Position numbers and translations under genes: made by a program. The notes below the pieces were generated by a model. That model saw only the letters and a program-made list of their open reading frames with translations, had not been told where the DNA came from and searched no databases. This document shows, one piece after another, positions 1 through 8,327 of a stretch of 51,251 nt of DNA (its first letter is position 1; each line of letters starts with the position of its first letter). Origin of the DNA: a virus. The DNA lies in IMG/VR virus record IMGVR_UViG_3300032069_000017, positions 1 to 51,251 of that record. One strand, given 5' to 3'.

Positions 1-127
1 ATCACTACCGAAGGAACAGGCAAATACATACTCATCACTGACAACCGTATCTTTTTAGGTTCAGCATCTCCAGAAGACACACCTGACATCTTTTTTAACG
101 TTGGGGGAAGTCACACAATGACTATGG
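1..127. repeat. 127-bp terminal overlap
   Basis: Bases 1-127 are identical to 51125-51251 and to 10111-10237. A length of exactly 127 is a common assembler k-mer size. The match to 10237 ends at base 128 (G here, T at 10238), so the window begins one k-mer before a branch. It is more likely an assembly overlap than a biological terminal repeat. Confidence 0.9.
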
Positions 128-372
128 GGGGTTTAGGTGGTGGAGCAGCAATTGATTTTAAAGATACTGCTAACAAGAGACGAGTGAGACTTGACATAAA
201 CAGCAGTGCCATCAAAACTTACAAGACAGACGAAACTGAATTGGGCGGAATAGTCGCTGGTTCAGCGCAAGACCGTCCATGCCTCAAATTCTGGGATGTA
301 ACTAAAAGTGCGTTCTATTACGCTTATCTTGACAACGGTGCATGGGTAATTGCTAACGCTCCACCAACATAG
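1..372 (+). CDS. Tail spike, C-terminal part (continues from 50264-51251)
   Basis: The frame is open from base 1 and ends at the TAG at 370-372, so this is the 3' end of a gene. Bases 1-127 repeat 51125-51251, and the gene begun at 50264 runs through that overlap in frame, giving about 410 residues. The C-terminal portion resembles the end of the spike encoded at 9265-10482. The two are identical up to base 127 and then diverge progressively toward the stop. Such variable ends usually face the receptor, but that role is inferred. Which N-terminus it truly belongs to (50264 or 9265) depends on how the repeat is resolved. Confidence 0.8.
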   Translation: MTTEGTGKYILITDNRIFLGSASPEDTPDIFFNVGGSHTMTMGGLGGGAAIDFKDTANKRRVRLDINSSAIKTYKTDETELGGIVAGSAQDRPCLKFWDVTKSAFYYAYLDNGAWVIANAPPT

Positions 373-382
373 GTGATCATTA

Positions 383-1240
383 ATGGATAAGGCTGTCTTA
401 GGCTACTGTCGTCTCGGATACTTTCGCTTAGGAGTCTTCGACAATACTTGGGATGAACTTGTAAGAACAGTGGAAGGCTCTGGCGCAGTAAGTCTTGATG
501 CTACACGCTTTCGTTTGATGCTGTTTGGAAGAGACGCAACAACTGGATGGTATGAAAAAGCGTATGAAGAAACTGCTATTGAAATCATAGTTTTAACTAA
601 AGCATCTCAGCAATTAGCTTTGAAATGTGGAACCTACGTTATAGGAGACGTATTAGGCTTAACCGTTGATGTTCTCAGAGAAGGCGATAGACTTCGTGTG
701 GGCAACAAATATTACGAGGTTAAAACTGTTAATGAACACTATTTAGGCGACAGTTTTTGTCGTAGAGACTGTGAACTGAGACTTTTGCCTCTTGAATACT
801 TAGTTGGTGACACCTATACGGACAGTGTAGTGGAGGATGCACGGTATAGAATGAAAGTGTTTCTTGAAACCTATTTGGACAGTGCTACTTTACCAAATTT
901 CATTGTTGCTTATGAAAACGCTGATTATCCAATGGTTCGAGTGTTCACTGATAAAGTGGTTGACTTAATATTTTGTGTAGGAACACCTGACAGCACAGCT
1001 TTACCGATTGGCGTAGGCTATGAAGAGAAAGTGCCTATCACTATCTGGTGTGTTGACAAAAGCAACATTTCAGGAACCAAACTGCGTTGGAAAGCTGAAA
1101 CAGAGTTAAGACATATTACTGAAACTTATCCTACTGGTTCACTGCGAACTTTTGAACGTTTAAGCGATAATGAAAAGAATTTGGGAAGCACGGTTCTTTA
1201 CTCAGTGAATTATGTCATGCGATATAAGAGGTATGCTTAA
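383..1240 (+). CDS. Putative tail completion/terminator protein (type A)
   Basis: A 285-residue protein directly after the spike gene. The N-terminus has repeated LGxxxLG-like turns. The C-terminal half has the pattern VPITIW, then a Lys-rich helix with KAETELRHI, ending in β-like segments. The counterpart at 10502 (VRITIY, then KVKTEIDRIL) occupies the same position in the type B module. Location between spike and tube, plus this pattern, suggests a tail terminator or neck protein. It is about 100 residues longer than the type B partner, so it may carry an extra N-terminal domain. No catalytic motif is seen. Its stop overlaps the next start (TAATG). Confidence 0.55.
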   Translation: MDKAVLGYCRLGYFRLGVFDNTWDELVRTVEGSGAVSLDATRFRLMLFGRDATTGWYEKAYEETAIEIIVLTKASQQLALKCGTYVIGDVLGLTVDVLREGDRLRVGNKYYEVKTVNEHYLGDSFCRRDCELRLLPLEYLVGDTYTDSVVEDARYRMKVFLETYLDSATLPNFIVAYENADYPMVRVFTDKVVDLIFCVGTPDSTALPIGVGYEEKVPITIWCVDKSNISGTKLRWKAETELRHITETYPTGSLRTFERLSDNEKNLGSTVLYSVNYVMRYKRYA

Positions 1241-1434
1241 TGAAAACAGAAGTTAGAGACGGCAAAACCATAACCGTATTCGACAACGTGGAAGAAATGA
1301 AGTGGCACTATCACGCGAGACTATGCAGAAACTCTGCAGACACTTTAGCTCTGTTTATGGTTAACATTCAAGACGTAAAAGAGGCAAATAAATGGCTAAA
1401 AACATTAGATAACCAGTATGAGGTGAAAACGTGA
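1240..1434 (+). CDS. Small hypothetical protein
   Basis: A 64-residue protein with many charged and aromatic residues and no recognised motif. It starts at the ATG overlapping the previous stop and overlaps the next gene's GTG start (GTGA), so it is probably translationally coupled within the tail operon. The type B module has no counterpart. Confidence 0.6.
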   Translation: MKTEVRDGKTITVFDNVEEMKWHYHARLCRNSADTLALFMVNIQDVKEANKWLKTLDNQYEVKT

Positions 1435-1919
1435 CTTTAACACAAGTTAAAACCGAGAAGGTTCAAGGACGCATCAGCAACGTGCATATTGGTTATGATG
1501 CTACGCATGGAGTTGACATTACAAGCGGAATCCTCAGTTTTGAATACAACCGCATCCATGACGCAATACGCAATAAACCCCCAACCGCTGCAACCTCAGC
1601 AACCATAAATTTGCAGCAACCTAGCTTCTTTAATTGGAAGTTGACGTTTCTAAGCGATTGTAGAATAGCCTTTTTTGCTACTGACGTTCAAGTGGCTGCG
1701 GGCAACCAATATGCACTCGTAGACAATGGCTTTTCTAATAAGATAGAATATTTCAAAGTAATCATGGCTATTGAAGATGGCTCTGGAAATCCTAAAACTC
1801 GGACTTACACGATAACAAACGGTTACTGCTTAAGAAATAATGCACGTATCGGCAATGATGATGATGCTCAATATGTGTATGAAGGCGAAGCAGAATACAT
1901 CAGCTATGCAGATACTTAG
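1431..1919 (+). CDS. Putative tail tube protein (type A)
   Basis: A 162-residue, β-rich, weakly charged protein with a GTG start overlapping the previous stop. The second half has the YFKV segment, a central turn with Gly, then a closing segment rich in Tyr and Glu. The same arrangement occurs in the protein at 11064-11519, which lies at the same place in the second module. Size and position fit a tail tube subunit. There is no decisive motif, so this rests on synteny and fold-like pattern. Head-tail joining protein is the main alternative. Confidence 0.5.
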   Translation: MTLTQVKTEKVQGRISNVHIGYDATHGVDITSGILSFEYNRIHDAIRNKPPTAATSATINLQQPSFFNWKLTFLSDCRIAFFATDVQVAAGNQYALVDNGFSNKIEYFKVIMAIEDGSGNPKTRTYTITNGYCLRNNARIGNDDDAQYVYEGEAEYISYADT

Positions 1920-1933
1920 GGGGATGGTGAAAC

Positions 1934-2290
1934 ATGAGTTTGCGTTATGACAACACCACTGTCAAACAACTTATTGACCTTCCTAAACTGATTGAAACTG
2001 TATCGAAAGAATTGTTAGAGGAAAAGACTGAGGAAATGGTTTTAGTAGCTAAAGGCTTATGCCCGGTTCAAACTGGAACACTTCAGAAAACCATTAGGAA
2101 AGAGAGGTCGGGCAATAACATTCTTGTGAGGGCTGGGGGTTTCTATGTTAATCCCCGTTCAAAACGGATATGTGATTATGCTGTGATAGTGGAAATGAAG
2201 ACGGGGTTCATGCGGAGTGCATGGGCTTATGTTTCAAAGGGAATTGAAGAGGAAATCCAAAACCGTGTAAAGGAGAAATCTGGGCAATGA
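1934..2290 (+). CDS. HK97 gp10-like tail completion protein
   Basis: A 118-residue protein with the hallmark of the HK97 gp10/phage minor tail family: a helical N-terminus, then CPVQTGTLQKTI near residues 44-55, a central RAGG, then YAVIVEMKTGFMRSA and a terminal helix. Family members act at the head-tail junction or as tail terminators. It sits between the putative tube and tape-measure genes and its stop overlaps the next ATG (ATGA). No equivalent is visible in the type B module. Confidence 0.75.
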   Translation: MSLRYDNTTVKQLIDLPKLIETVSKELLEEKTEEMVLVAKGLCPVQTGTLQKTIRKERSGNNILVRAGGFYVNPRSKRICDYAVIVEMKTGFMRSAWAYVSKGIEEEIQNRVKEKSGQ

Positions 2291-2595
2291 GTGAAATGCA
2301 TGATGTCACTTTTAACATTGAATTAGACCTTTCGCAAACTGTGAGTCAGATACGCCAATATGAAATGTTGCTTTATCGTAGTTTAGCTTTAGCGCAACGT
2401 CTCGGGCTTCCAGAAAACATTCAACAACAAATTGCCGAGATTCAACGGTTGACTATGACTATTAGACTGTGCCATACAGCCCTGATATTGCTAGAATCGG
2501 CAAGTGGCCCGGTTGGGTGGGCATTGGCTCTTGTTGCTGCTGGAGGTGCCGCTGTATCAGTCGTTGATTATTTTGATGCGAGCAGGGGAAAATAA
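2287..2595 (+). CDS. Very short tape-measure-like protein (type A)
   Basis: A 102-residue protein: an amphipathic helix-rich N-terminus, then a hydrophobic Gly/Ala-rich C-terminus containing SGPVGWALALVAAGGAA at about residues 72-90. The GP(V/I)GW hydrophobic stretch is typical of the membrane-interacting part of siphophage tape measures, which are normally many hundreds of residues. Position after the tube gene and before the hub supports this. The type B partner at 11524 ends with GPIGWVYLAM. If it is the tape measure, the tail must be very short. Confidence 0.5.
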   Translation: MSEMHDVTFNIELDLSQTVSQIRQYEMLLYRSLALAQRLGLPENIQQQIAEIQRLTMTIRLCHTALILLESASGPVGWALALVAAGGAAVSVVDYFDASRGK

Positions 2596-2596
2596 C

Positions 2597-4381
2597 ATGG
2601 TAACATACATGGCTCTTCCGCAAGCGCAATTAACTATTGGGGGAAACGTGTATAACGTTTTAGTTTCTGCTGATGTGACTAGAAACGAAAACGGTTTTGA
2701 TGTAGCCACAATAATCGTTAATGATGAGTTAAGCCAAAATTATCCAACAAACATTGACGCGGGCAAAACTATACTGCTCGAAGTTAAAGACTCTTCAGAT
2801 GGTTCATGGACTACGCTTTTTAATGGTTTAATCCGTTTTTGTCTTCCAAACATTTCAGAGCAAGGCGAATTTTTAACGTTGAAATGTGACGGCACAGGAT
2901 ATGGACTAACAGAAACAAGTTGTAATGAAGAGTATGGAGTGGAAAGTCGCAATACCAGTTTAGACACAATCACGGAGATTATAACGGATGCAAACAAGGG
3001 AATTGGCCCAAAATATGTGAATGGCATCTTAGGCTCTGGAAGCAGTGGCTACGCTTATGATTATTCAAAAGTCGAAGCCATAGCGGGATCAATAAACTTT
3101 GTTTGCAGCCCATACCAACCATGTGACAAATTGATTAATGATTTATGCGATTTAGTCACGGCAATTAGACAAGATGTAGCATACCATCCTGATCATCAAG
3201 GCCCACACTGGATTGTTGACACAAGCGGCAATTTCAGAATGAAACTGATTGGGGTTACTCAAGCGGGGTGGACTCTCTATTATGGTGACAGTCAAGCAAA
3301 TGCTACATTGACACAAGGCATAGATTTTGACTCTTTCAATTTTGAACATCAAGATTCAGAAGCAAACTACATTTTGTATTATGGCACTTTACGCAAGCCC
3401 GCACGTGATTATTGGACTGAAGGACAGTTTGGTATTTGGGGAAAAACTGCTGCAATGGGTTTAAGTGATGAAGCCACAATAAAGAAGGTAGGCACTTCTA
3501 GTCTTAAATGTCTCAGCACTTTAGCGGATGCACAAGCCTATTATCCTTCAGGCAAAAATGCGGGTTGGGACTTCACTAAAATTGGTTCAGCAAAAAATCC
3601 GCCCACATTCAACTTTTACAGTTATGTAGGCGCACTTACTGGTGGGCAAACTGCACGTATTGGATTATACACGGATGGAAGCAACAACGTTCACATTCAT
3701 GTGCAAAATGACACTATAGGCGAGTGGTATCCTCATTCTCTAATTGTTGGGCCATATTATAAACCGCAAGAATGGCACATGGAAGGCACAATAGACTGGG
3801 CAAACATTAATTATATTCTGATATGGCATGCGTTAGCTCTTGATACGACAACGACTTACTGGGATGACATGCACTTTGAAGGGTTAATTTGCCGAGCAGC
3901 CAAAGACTCCACACTTATCGCAGCTGACAAGTTGAAACTTAAAACTATTGTGGATCAAGTGGGCAAAGATGACGTTATGACATTGGCTGACACTGGAACT
4001 ATGGCGCGTCTTTGCGCTTCAGAACTATTTTCGGCAAGAACAAAACCATTAATCGGACAAATTACAACACCCATGATTAAAGAATTGCTTCCGGGGCAAT
4101 ATCTTCACATCCACGCTAAAACTAACAGCACCCCTTCATTTAACATAAATATGGATATGCGCGTAACCAGTTTAAGGCATCATATTGACATTAAAGGATT
4201 AACAACCTCAAGCAATCTTACGAATGACTATATGAATAGTCGCGCACGTGCATCATACAAAAACTATAACACGGTAGCCAGTGCAGTAAGACCTGACTAT
4301 CAAGACCGAAGTGCCACTAGCATAAAAGCGGGAGTCGTAGATATTGATGTGCCGATTTTAGAGGTTGATTATCCAAGTTGA
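2597..4381 (+). CDS. Baseplate hub-like tail protein with one jelly-roll domain (type A)
   Basis: A 594-residue protein. The ATG at 2597 follows an AGGGG ribosome site. An upstream in-frame GTG at 2504 would overlap the previous gene by 92 nt and is less likely. Residues 1-220 look like a hub β-domain (FNGLI, then LKCDGTGYGLTE), as in gpD/gp27-type baseplate proteins. About 270-440 is an inserted lectin-like β-sandwich starting YWTEGQFGIWGK and ending with TYWDDMHFEGL, a pattern common in carbohydrate-binding modules. The C-terminus returns to hub-like sequence (LPGQYLHIHA). The homologue at 12821 shares these anchors but has two such insertions. Confidence 0.6.
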   Translation: MVTYMALPQAQLTIGGNVYNVLVSADVTRNENGFDVATIIVNDELSQNYPTNIDAGKTILLEVKDSSDGSWTTLFNGLIRFCLPNISEQGEFLTLKCDGTGYGLTETSCNEEYGVESRNTSLDTITEIITDANKGIGPKYVNGILGSGSSGYAYDYSKVEAIAGSINFVCSPYQPCDKLINDLCDLVTAIRQDVAYHPDHQGPHWIVDTSGNFRMKLIGVTQAGWTLYYGDSQANATLTQGIDFDSFNFEHQDSEANYILYYGTLRKPARDYWTEGQFGIWGKTAAMGLSDEATIKKVGTSSLKCLSTLADAQAYYPSGKNAGWDFTKIGSAKNPPTFNFYSYVGALTGGQTARIGLYTDGSNNVHIHVQNDTIGEWYPHSLIVGPYYKPQEWHMEGTIDWANINYILIWHALALDTTTTYWDDMHFEGLICRAAKDSTLIAADKLKLKTIVDQVGKDDVMTLADTGTMARLCASELFSARTKPLIGQITTPMIKELLPGQYLHIHAKTNSTPSFNINMDMRVTSLRHHIDIKGLTTSSNLTNDYMNSRARASYKNYNTVASAVRPDYQDRSATSIKAGVVDIDVPILEVDYPS

Positions 4382-4548
4382 CAAACTTTAAAGTAATTGC
4401 CCTAATTTTGGTTGTGATGGCTTTTCTAATGTATGGCACAGGTTTAACGTGGCTGTATGAGTTGCATCAGCCTCTAATCGCTTTTCTTGTTTTTTTGCCT
4501 TCAGCTTCCATGCTTGCAGTTACAGCTCTAAAGTTTTTGAGCAGTTAG
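4378..4548 (+). CDS. Small two-helix membrane protein, possible holin
   Basis: A TTG start overlaps the hub stop (TTGA), giving 56 residues. Two hydrophobic helices (about residues 5-20 and 32-50) are joined by a short loop with WLYELHQP. It is the last gene of the tail operon before the palindrome cluster. The type B module also ends with a membrane-like protein (15244). A holin role is inferred only from size, topology and place. Confidence 0.5.
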   Translation: MTNFKVIALILVVMAFLMYGTGLTWLYELHQPLIAFLVFLPSASMLAVTALKFLSS

Positions 4549-4581
4549 GCTAGGCTTTTAATGTAATAAAAGGCTACTCTT

Positions 4582-4946
4582 TACGAGATACCTCGTATTC
4601 CCTTATGTATAAGGGAGGGGGGTATCCCCCTACTCTTTCCAGTTGTGCGTGCGCACAACTAACATAGTTACGGCGTAACTATGAACCCCTACTCTCAAAA
4701 GATGAGGAACCTTCAAGTTTTTGAAAGCTTCAATTTTAACTAAGATTCTGAAAAGAAGGTTGCTATAAGCTTAGAAAGTGAGGTTTCAACCTAAAATAAG
4801 CTTCTTTCAACGTTGCCCAAGGGCAACAAATTAGTGTGTTTCAAAGTCTATGCACAGCTTCCACTCTAAATAGGTTCCCCAATATTTTGGGTGAGCTATT
4901 TTGGTTTTAGGCTTAGGCATGGCGACTCATCACAATTAATTGTGAT
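4582..4946. repeat. Cluster of about ten short palindromes in a gene-free region
   Basis: Region 4549-4963 holds no supported gene. I count these inverted repeats: 4582-4597 (TACGAG/CTCGTA), 4599-4616 (TCCCTTAT/ATAAGGGA), 4618-4630 (GGGGG/CCCCC), 4641-4660 (9-bp arms AGTTGTGCG), 4663-4683 (9-bp arms CATAGTTAC), 4712-4725 (TTCAA/TTGAA), 4781-4792 (AGGTT/AACCT), 4812-4827 (GTTGCCC/GGGCAAC), 4878-4891 (CCCAA/TTGGG) and 4929-4946 (perfect, ATCACAATTAATTGTGAT). Arms differ in sequence, so this is not one repeat family. It lies between convergent operons, so bidirectional termination, an origin or a structured RNA are all possible. Confidence 0.75.
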
Positions 4947-4963
4947 ATAGCAAATCTTAAACC

Positions 4964-5203
4964 TTACGATTGCTGAAGGCTACCCCTTCCACGACTATCA
5001 AGCAAAACTTCGCCACGTTCAAACTTAACCGCACACAAAACGACACCGTCAAACTGTTTAGAGAGCTCTTCAACGATTTGTTCACGGGATAAAAGATTAA
5101 TGTTTTCAGCTTGAATGCGATCCCTTCGACTCTGATTAAAAACAAGTTTTCGGACAGCTTGACGCTGAAGGCCCTCAGGGCTTCGTTGTCCTCTGTGAGT
5201 CAT
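4964..5203 (-). CDS. Small basic hypothetical protein
   Basis: A 79-residue protein rich in Arg and Gln in its first half, then a β-like stretch (GVVLCAVKFERGEVLL). Its ATG overlaps the stop of the gene at 5200-5349 (ATGA), which supports a real coupled gene pair. It ends next to the palindrome cluster. No family recognised. Confidence 0.5.
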   Translation of the reverse strand: MTHRGQRSPEGLQRQAVRKLVFNQSRRDRIQAENINLLSREQIVEELSKQFDGVVLCAVKFERGEVLLDSRGRGSLQQS

Positions 5204-5349
5204 GCTCTAAACATAATTGTTATGTCCATATATGCTTTTCTACATAACGAACCAATACCCATGAAGAAACACCATGCCCTTTCGACCACCATACGCTTTT
5301 CCATAGAAAACTCGAAAAAGCCCATGCCCAAAACCGAAATTAACATCAT
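5200..5349 (-). CDS. Short hypothetical protein
   Basis: A 49-residue, Met- and Phe-rich peptide with two weakly hydrophobic segments. It starts at a double ATG and ends in an ATGA overlap with the downstream gene. Its own start overlaps the stop of an even shorter frame (5346-5414, 22 residues, ATGA again), so three tiny frames may be translated in tandem. No family recognised. The overlap pattern is the main support. Confidence 0.4.
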   Translation of the reverse strand: MMLISVLGMGFFEFSMEKRMVVERAWCFFMGIGSLCRKAYMDITIMFRA

Positions 5350-5452
5350 TTTAGAGCTCTAAAGAGCTCTACAAGGCTTCCGCAAATCAGCCTTCTTTCA
5401 CGAAAACAAGCCATAATCGAGTAGAAAAACTCACTCCATAAATGACTGGGGC

Positions 5453-5466
5453 CTCATATAAAAACC
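5453..5466 (-). promoter_or_regulatory. Candidate TATA promoter for the 5414-4964 genes
   Basis: On the minus strand the sequence reads GGGTTTTTATATGAGG, an archaeal-type TATA box about 40 nt before the first short frame. The gap 5415-5550 otherwise holds nothing I can identify. Confidence 0.45.
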
Positions 5467-5550
5467 CTCGAAAATGAACCTTTTAAGGCAAAAGCTTCAC
5501 CAAAACGGTATGTTTAATTATACATCCGATATGTGTTCGATATGTAAATC

Positions 5551-5823
5551 TTACACATTAAGATATGAGGATGGAAAAGCAATTATCAAAACATGTTTAT
5601 TCCGTAAGTATTCAGCTTGGCCCAACGTCATTTCACCTTCAAACAACATGCACCTTTTCCCCGCATACTCGCTGAAGCCACTGGGCAACGAAATTTCTAA
5701 TGTGTCATACTCTCTGTTTTTTGCTTTATGTTTGTGACTTCTAATTTTGCGTATGCCTCTAAGTTGTAGAACAACACTACACTCTTGCAGTGTTGTAGAA
5801 CAACTTTCAGCTTGTTCACTCAT
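5551..5823 (-). CDS. AbrB/SpoVT-like DNA-binding protein (putative)
   Basis: A 90-residue protein. After a Cys/Ser-rich start, residues 24-58 read RKIRSHKHK, then DTLEISLPSGFSEYAGKRC, resembling the swapped-hairpin AbrB pattern (basic strand, then xSLPxxFxxxxGKxxxL). Such proteins are dimeric transcription regulators. Its ATG overlaps the methyltransferase stop (ATGA), so it is the distal gene of the minus operon. Two identical palindromic 13-mers lie inside its 5' end (5763-5804), which could be an autoregulatory site. The fold assignment is by pattern only. Confidence 0.45.
   Translation of the reverse strand: MSEQAESCSTTLQECSVVLQLRGIRKIRSHKHKAKNREYDTLEISLPSGFSEYAGKRCMLFEGEMTLGQAEYLRNKHVLIIAFPSSYLNV
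5763..5804. repeat. Two copies of palindromic GTTGTAGAACAAC
   Basis: Identical 13-bp elements at 5763-5775 and 5792-5804, start-to-start 29 bp, each an inverted repeat (GTTGT/ACAAC around AGA). They lie within the first codons of the AbrB-like gene. Dimeric regulator sites are a reasonable reading. Confidence 0.6.
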
Positions 5824-6311
5824 TCTGATCCATCCTTAGAAATTTTCATAAAACAAAACCAATAAGTCTTAGAAGCATGTTTACGACTTCCTTCATCACC
5901 TTTAGTGATTTGCCCAAAAAGAGGTTTCTGAGGAAAAAGTGATAAGATACTTGAAACCTTCACACATCTCGCGTTCCACTTGAAAATCAAAACGCCCATG
6001 GGCTTTAACACTCTGAAACATTCTCTTGCGCCTTTACTGATGTCTGATGCCCAGGTTTCAGGCTTCAAAAAACCAAAATCTCTTATGAATTTAGAGTTAG
6101 GATCAGAAGCCTTTTTCCTAATCTCATGCGGAGGATCCCAAACGATTAAGGTGAAAGTGTCATTTTCAAACTCTTTTAAATCTCTAAAATCACCAACAAC
6201 ATCAGGATTACATTCTGGGCGGTTATCCAAATAAATCGTGTTAGGCTGCTGCTTATCAAACCACATCATACGATAGCCAGCGGAAGCATCTAAAATAAAT
6301 TTCTCGCTCAT
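5820..6311 (-). CDS. Class I SAM-dependent methyltransferase, probably DNA adenine-type
   Basis: A 163-residue enzyme with a small Rossmann methyltransferase layout. Motif I is ILDASAGYRMMWF near residues 6-18, an acidic end of strand 2 is YLDNRPE, the catalytic motif IV is VWDPPHE at about 57-63, and a later FRVLKPMGVLIFKWN strand follows. DPPH is a variant of the D/N-PP-Y motif of N6-adenine and N4-cytosine methylases, and phage genomes often carry such short stand-alone forms. It probably modifies viral DNA against host nucleases. It overlaps both neighbours by ATGA within the minus operon. RNA methylation cannot be excluded. Confidence 0.7.
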   Translation of the reverse strand: MSEKFILDASAGYRMMWFDKQQPNTIYLDNRPECNPDVVGDFRDLKEFENDTFTLIVWDPPHEIRKKASDPNSKFIRDFGFLKPETWASDISKGARECFRVLKPMGVLIFKWNARCVKVSSILSLFPQKPLFGQITKGDEGSRKHASKTYWFCFMKISKDGSE

Positions 6312-6625
6312 GGAATAATTCCCCTATACTTCAGCCATGCCCTACACAACGCATCAAAATCTTCCACAGCAAAATGCGATTCCACACGATACCAGTCCCG
6401 GCTTTCAGCTTGCCGAAACACGGCCTTAGGTTCTTTAGGTTGAAAAACAATGAGATGCGCCTCTTCACCATATCGATAACTATTAGTCAAATGATCCACA
6501 CAAACCGGGCCATTATACTCAATTTTTAAACTATGGTCAACGGAACAACTGACAGTGATAGGCACTCCACGAAACACATGCTCGATATGTGCGCCTTTAT
6601 AGATTGTAGCCTCAACCATGCCCAT
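6308..6625 (-). CDS. Hypothetical protein
   Basis: A 105-residue protein of mixed composition with β-like first half (HVFRGVPITVSCSVDHSLKI) and an aromatic-rich end (WYRVESHFAVEDFDALCRAWLKYRG). Starts at 6625 or 6619 are equally possible. Its stop overlaps the methyltransferase ATG. It could be an accessory subunit for the methyltransferase, but only adjacency suggests this. Confidence 0.6.
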   Translation of the reverse strand: MGMVEATIYKGAHIEHVFRGVPITVSCSVDHSLKIEYNGPVCVDHLTNSYRYGEEAHLIVFQPKEPKAVFRQAESRDWYRVESHFAVEDFDALCRAWLKYRGIIP

Positions 6626-6731
6626 TCACCTTTTTCGCGTTGCAACTCCTACACCGGGTTGAAGGCTTACCATGCCCCCGGGGCAATGGCACACCACAAT
6701 CTTCGCAAACCCTAAAAGTCTGATGCGCCAT
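6612..6731 (-). CDS. Zinc-ribbon mini-protein
   Basis: A 39-residue frame beginning MAHQTFRVCEDCG with a second pair CRSC, i.e. Cx2C-x15-Cx2C, flanked by basic residues. It starts one base after the upstream gene's stop and overlaps the next start. Conserved spacing of four Cys and tight packing support coding. Likely nucleic-acid binding. Confidence 0.6.
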   Translation of the reverse strand: MAHQTFRVCEDCGVPLPRGHGKPSTRCRSCNAKKVNGHG

Positions 6732-6732
6732 T

Positions 6733-7191
<459 letters not shown>

Positions 7192-7293
7192 AAGTTTTTC
7201 ACCTTTGAGGCACTCGTGCATTTTTCATACAAATCGCATGTTTGGGAGCAGTTTAGGCATGTTGGTTCTAAGTTTGCTTTCACGTTTCAAACT

Positions 7294-7346
7294 TCCTACG
7301 TAGGATATATAGATAGCAAGTGTTATATAACACTTCCTACGTAGGA
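7294..7346. promoter_or_regulatory. Divergent promoter with two identical palindromic operators
   Basis: TCCTACGTAGGA occurs at 7294-7305 and 7335-7346, 41 bp apart. Between them lies AAGTGTTATATAACACTT (7318-7335), a perfect palindrome with a TATA-like core. On the plus strand the core is suitably placed for transcripts of the 7367 gene; on the minus strand CTATATATCC (7312-7303) could serve the 7191 operon. Symmetry and placement suggest a repressor that controls both directions. The rest of 7192-7366 holds no gene. Confidence 0.7.
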
Positions 7347-7366
7347 GTAGCAAGGAACTGATTAAA

Positions 7367-8101
7367 GTGGCTCACAGTTCTAAAGAATATATGCGAGACT
7401 TTCGTAAGAAACAAAGAGAAGAGGATAAGCAAAAAGAACAGTGGATCAACGAAGCCAAAGACGTTTTAACTGAGTCTTCTGTGGAATTGCTCAGAAAGGT
7501 TATTCAAGAACAAGTCGCGAAGGGGAGAAGTTTAGAGGATGCTGAAGAATTTTATAAGGGTTATGTTTCAGCTGGGATGTGGCAAGAATATTTGGATTCT
7601 AAGGGTTTAGTGGCTAACGCGGGATGGGTTAAAGGTGACGCTGAACTATGCCCTAAATTAGATACTACTCAGCTTCTTGAACGTAGCCAAAAACTGATTG
7701 AAATGAAACTTGCAAGAGACAGCGAAAGAAAAACAGATTCTACACCGAAAATAAAGGATCCGTGGCAATCGTTAGCTATGAAAAGAAGAAAAGAAGCACT
7801 CACATATAAAGCGGTTGACGTTTTAGCCAGTGTTGAAGAAACCGTTAAACACAGCAAAATCCAAACAGATCAGAAACTTCGTGATATTGCCCGGTTAATT
7901 GAGGATGTTAAAAAGTCTGATCCTGAAGGATGGGCCAAAATTCACGATAGGGTGGGAAGAAAAGACGAGTATGCTAAATCAACTGCTATGGATTTGACAG
8001 TCGGCAATCTTTACGGTAAGAGTCCTGATGAGCATGGCAAATCACCTGAGGAAATTAAGGCTATGAGAGAACAGAAAAAGAAGGATGCAGGGCATGAGTG
8101 A
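7367..8101 (+). CDS. Hypothetical helical protein
   Basis: A 244-residue, very charged, helical protein with a GTG start. N-terminal 45 residues are Lys/Glu/Arg-rich with coiled-coil character, and the C-terminus ends EQKKKDAGHE. It has a central Trp-rich patch (WQEYLDSKGLVANAGWVKG). No family recognised. It is the first gene under the operator-rich promoter, so it may be an early or regulatory product. Its stop overlaps the next ATG. Confidence 0.7.
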   Translation: MAHSSKEYMRDFRKKQREEDKQKEQWINEAKDVLTESSVELLRKVIQEQVAKGRSLEDAEEFYKGYVSAGMWQEYLDSKGLVANAGWVKGDAELCPKLDTTQLLERSQKLIEMKLARDSERKTDSTPKIKDPWQSLAMKRRKEALTYKAVDVLASVEETVKHSKIQTDQKLRDIARLIEDVKKSDPEGWAKIHDRVGRKDEYAKSTAMDLTVGNLYGKSPDEHGKSPEEIKAMREQKKKDAGHE

Positions 8102-8327
8102 AAAAAAGATTCCGATAAGTGGCCCTGATGATGTTAACATTAGAACGCATCCTTTAACAAGGCCACGAAAAGTAAAGACGGACACATTGACTAACATACC
8201 TCCTTTGTCCCTGAAGGGGTTTTCATACGTGCGTCAAACACGGTGTTTTACCTTGATGATGGGATGCTCTAAGAAAAAACCGAATCGTAGGATTCAAATA
8301 ATGGTTAAAATTAGGGGTATCATATGA
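8094..8327 (+). CDS. Hypothetical basic protein
   Basis: A 77-residue protein, very basic at both ends (RPRKVK and KKKPNRRIQ). It overlaps both neighbours by 8 and 4 nt (ATGAGTGA and ATGA), implying coupled translation. No recognised family. Confidence 0.5.
   Translation: MSEKKIPISGPDDVNIRTHPLTRPRKVKTDTLTNIPPLSLKGFSYVRQTRCFTLMMGCSKKKPNRRIQIMVKIRGII

Noticed and set aside
4957-5145. 62-residue minus-strand frame
   Set aside because: Overlaps the 4964-5203 gene in another frame and lacks the ATGA coupling that supports that gene.
5474-5737. 87-residue plus-strand frame
   Set aside because: Overlaps the better-supported AbrB-like minus gene; composition unlike neighbours and no ribosome site.
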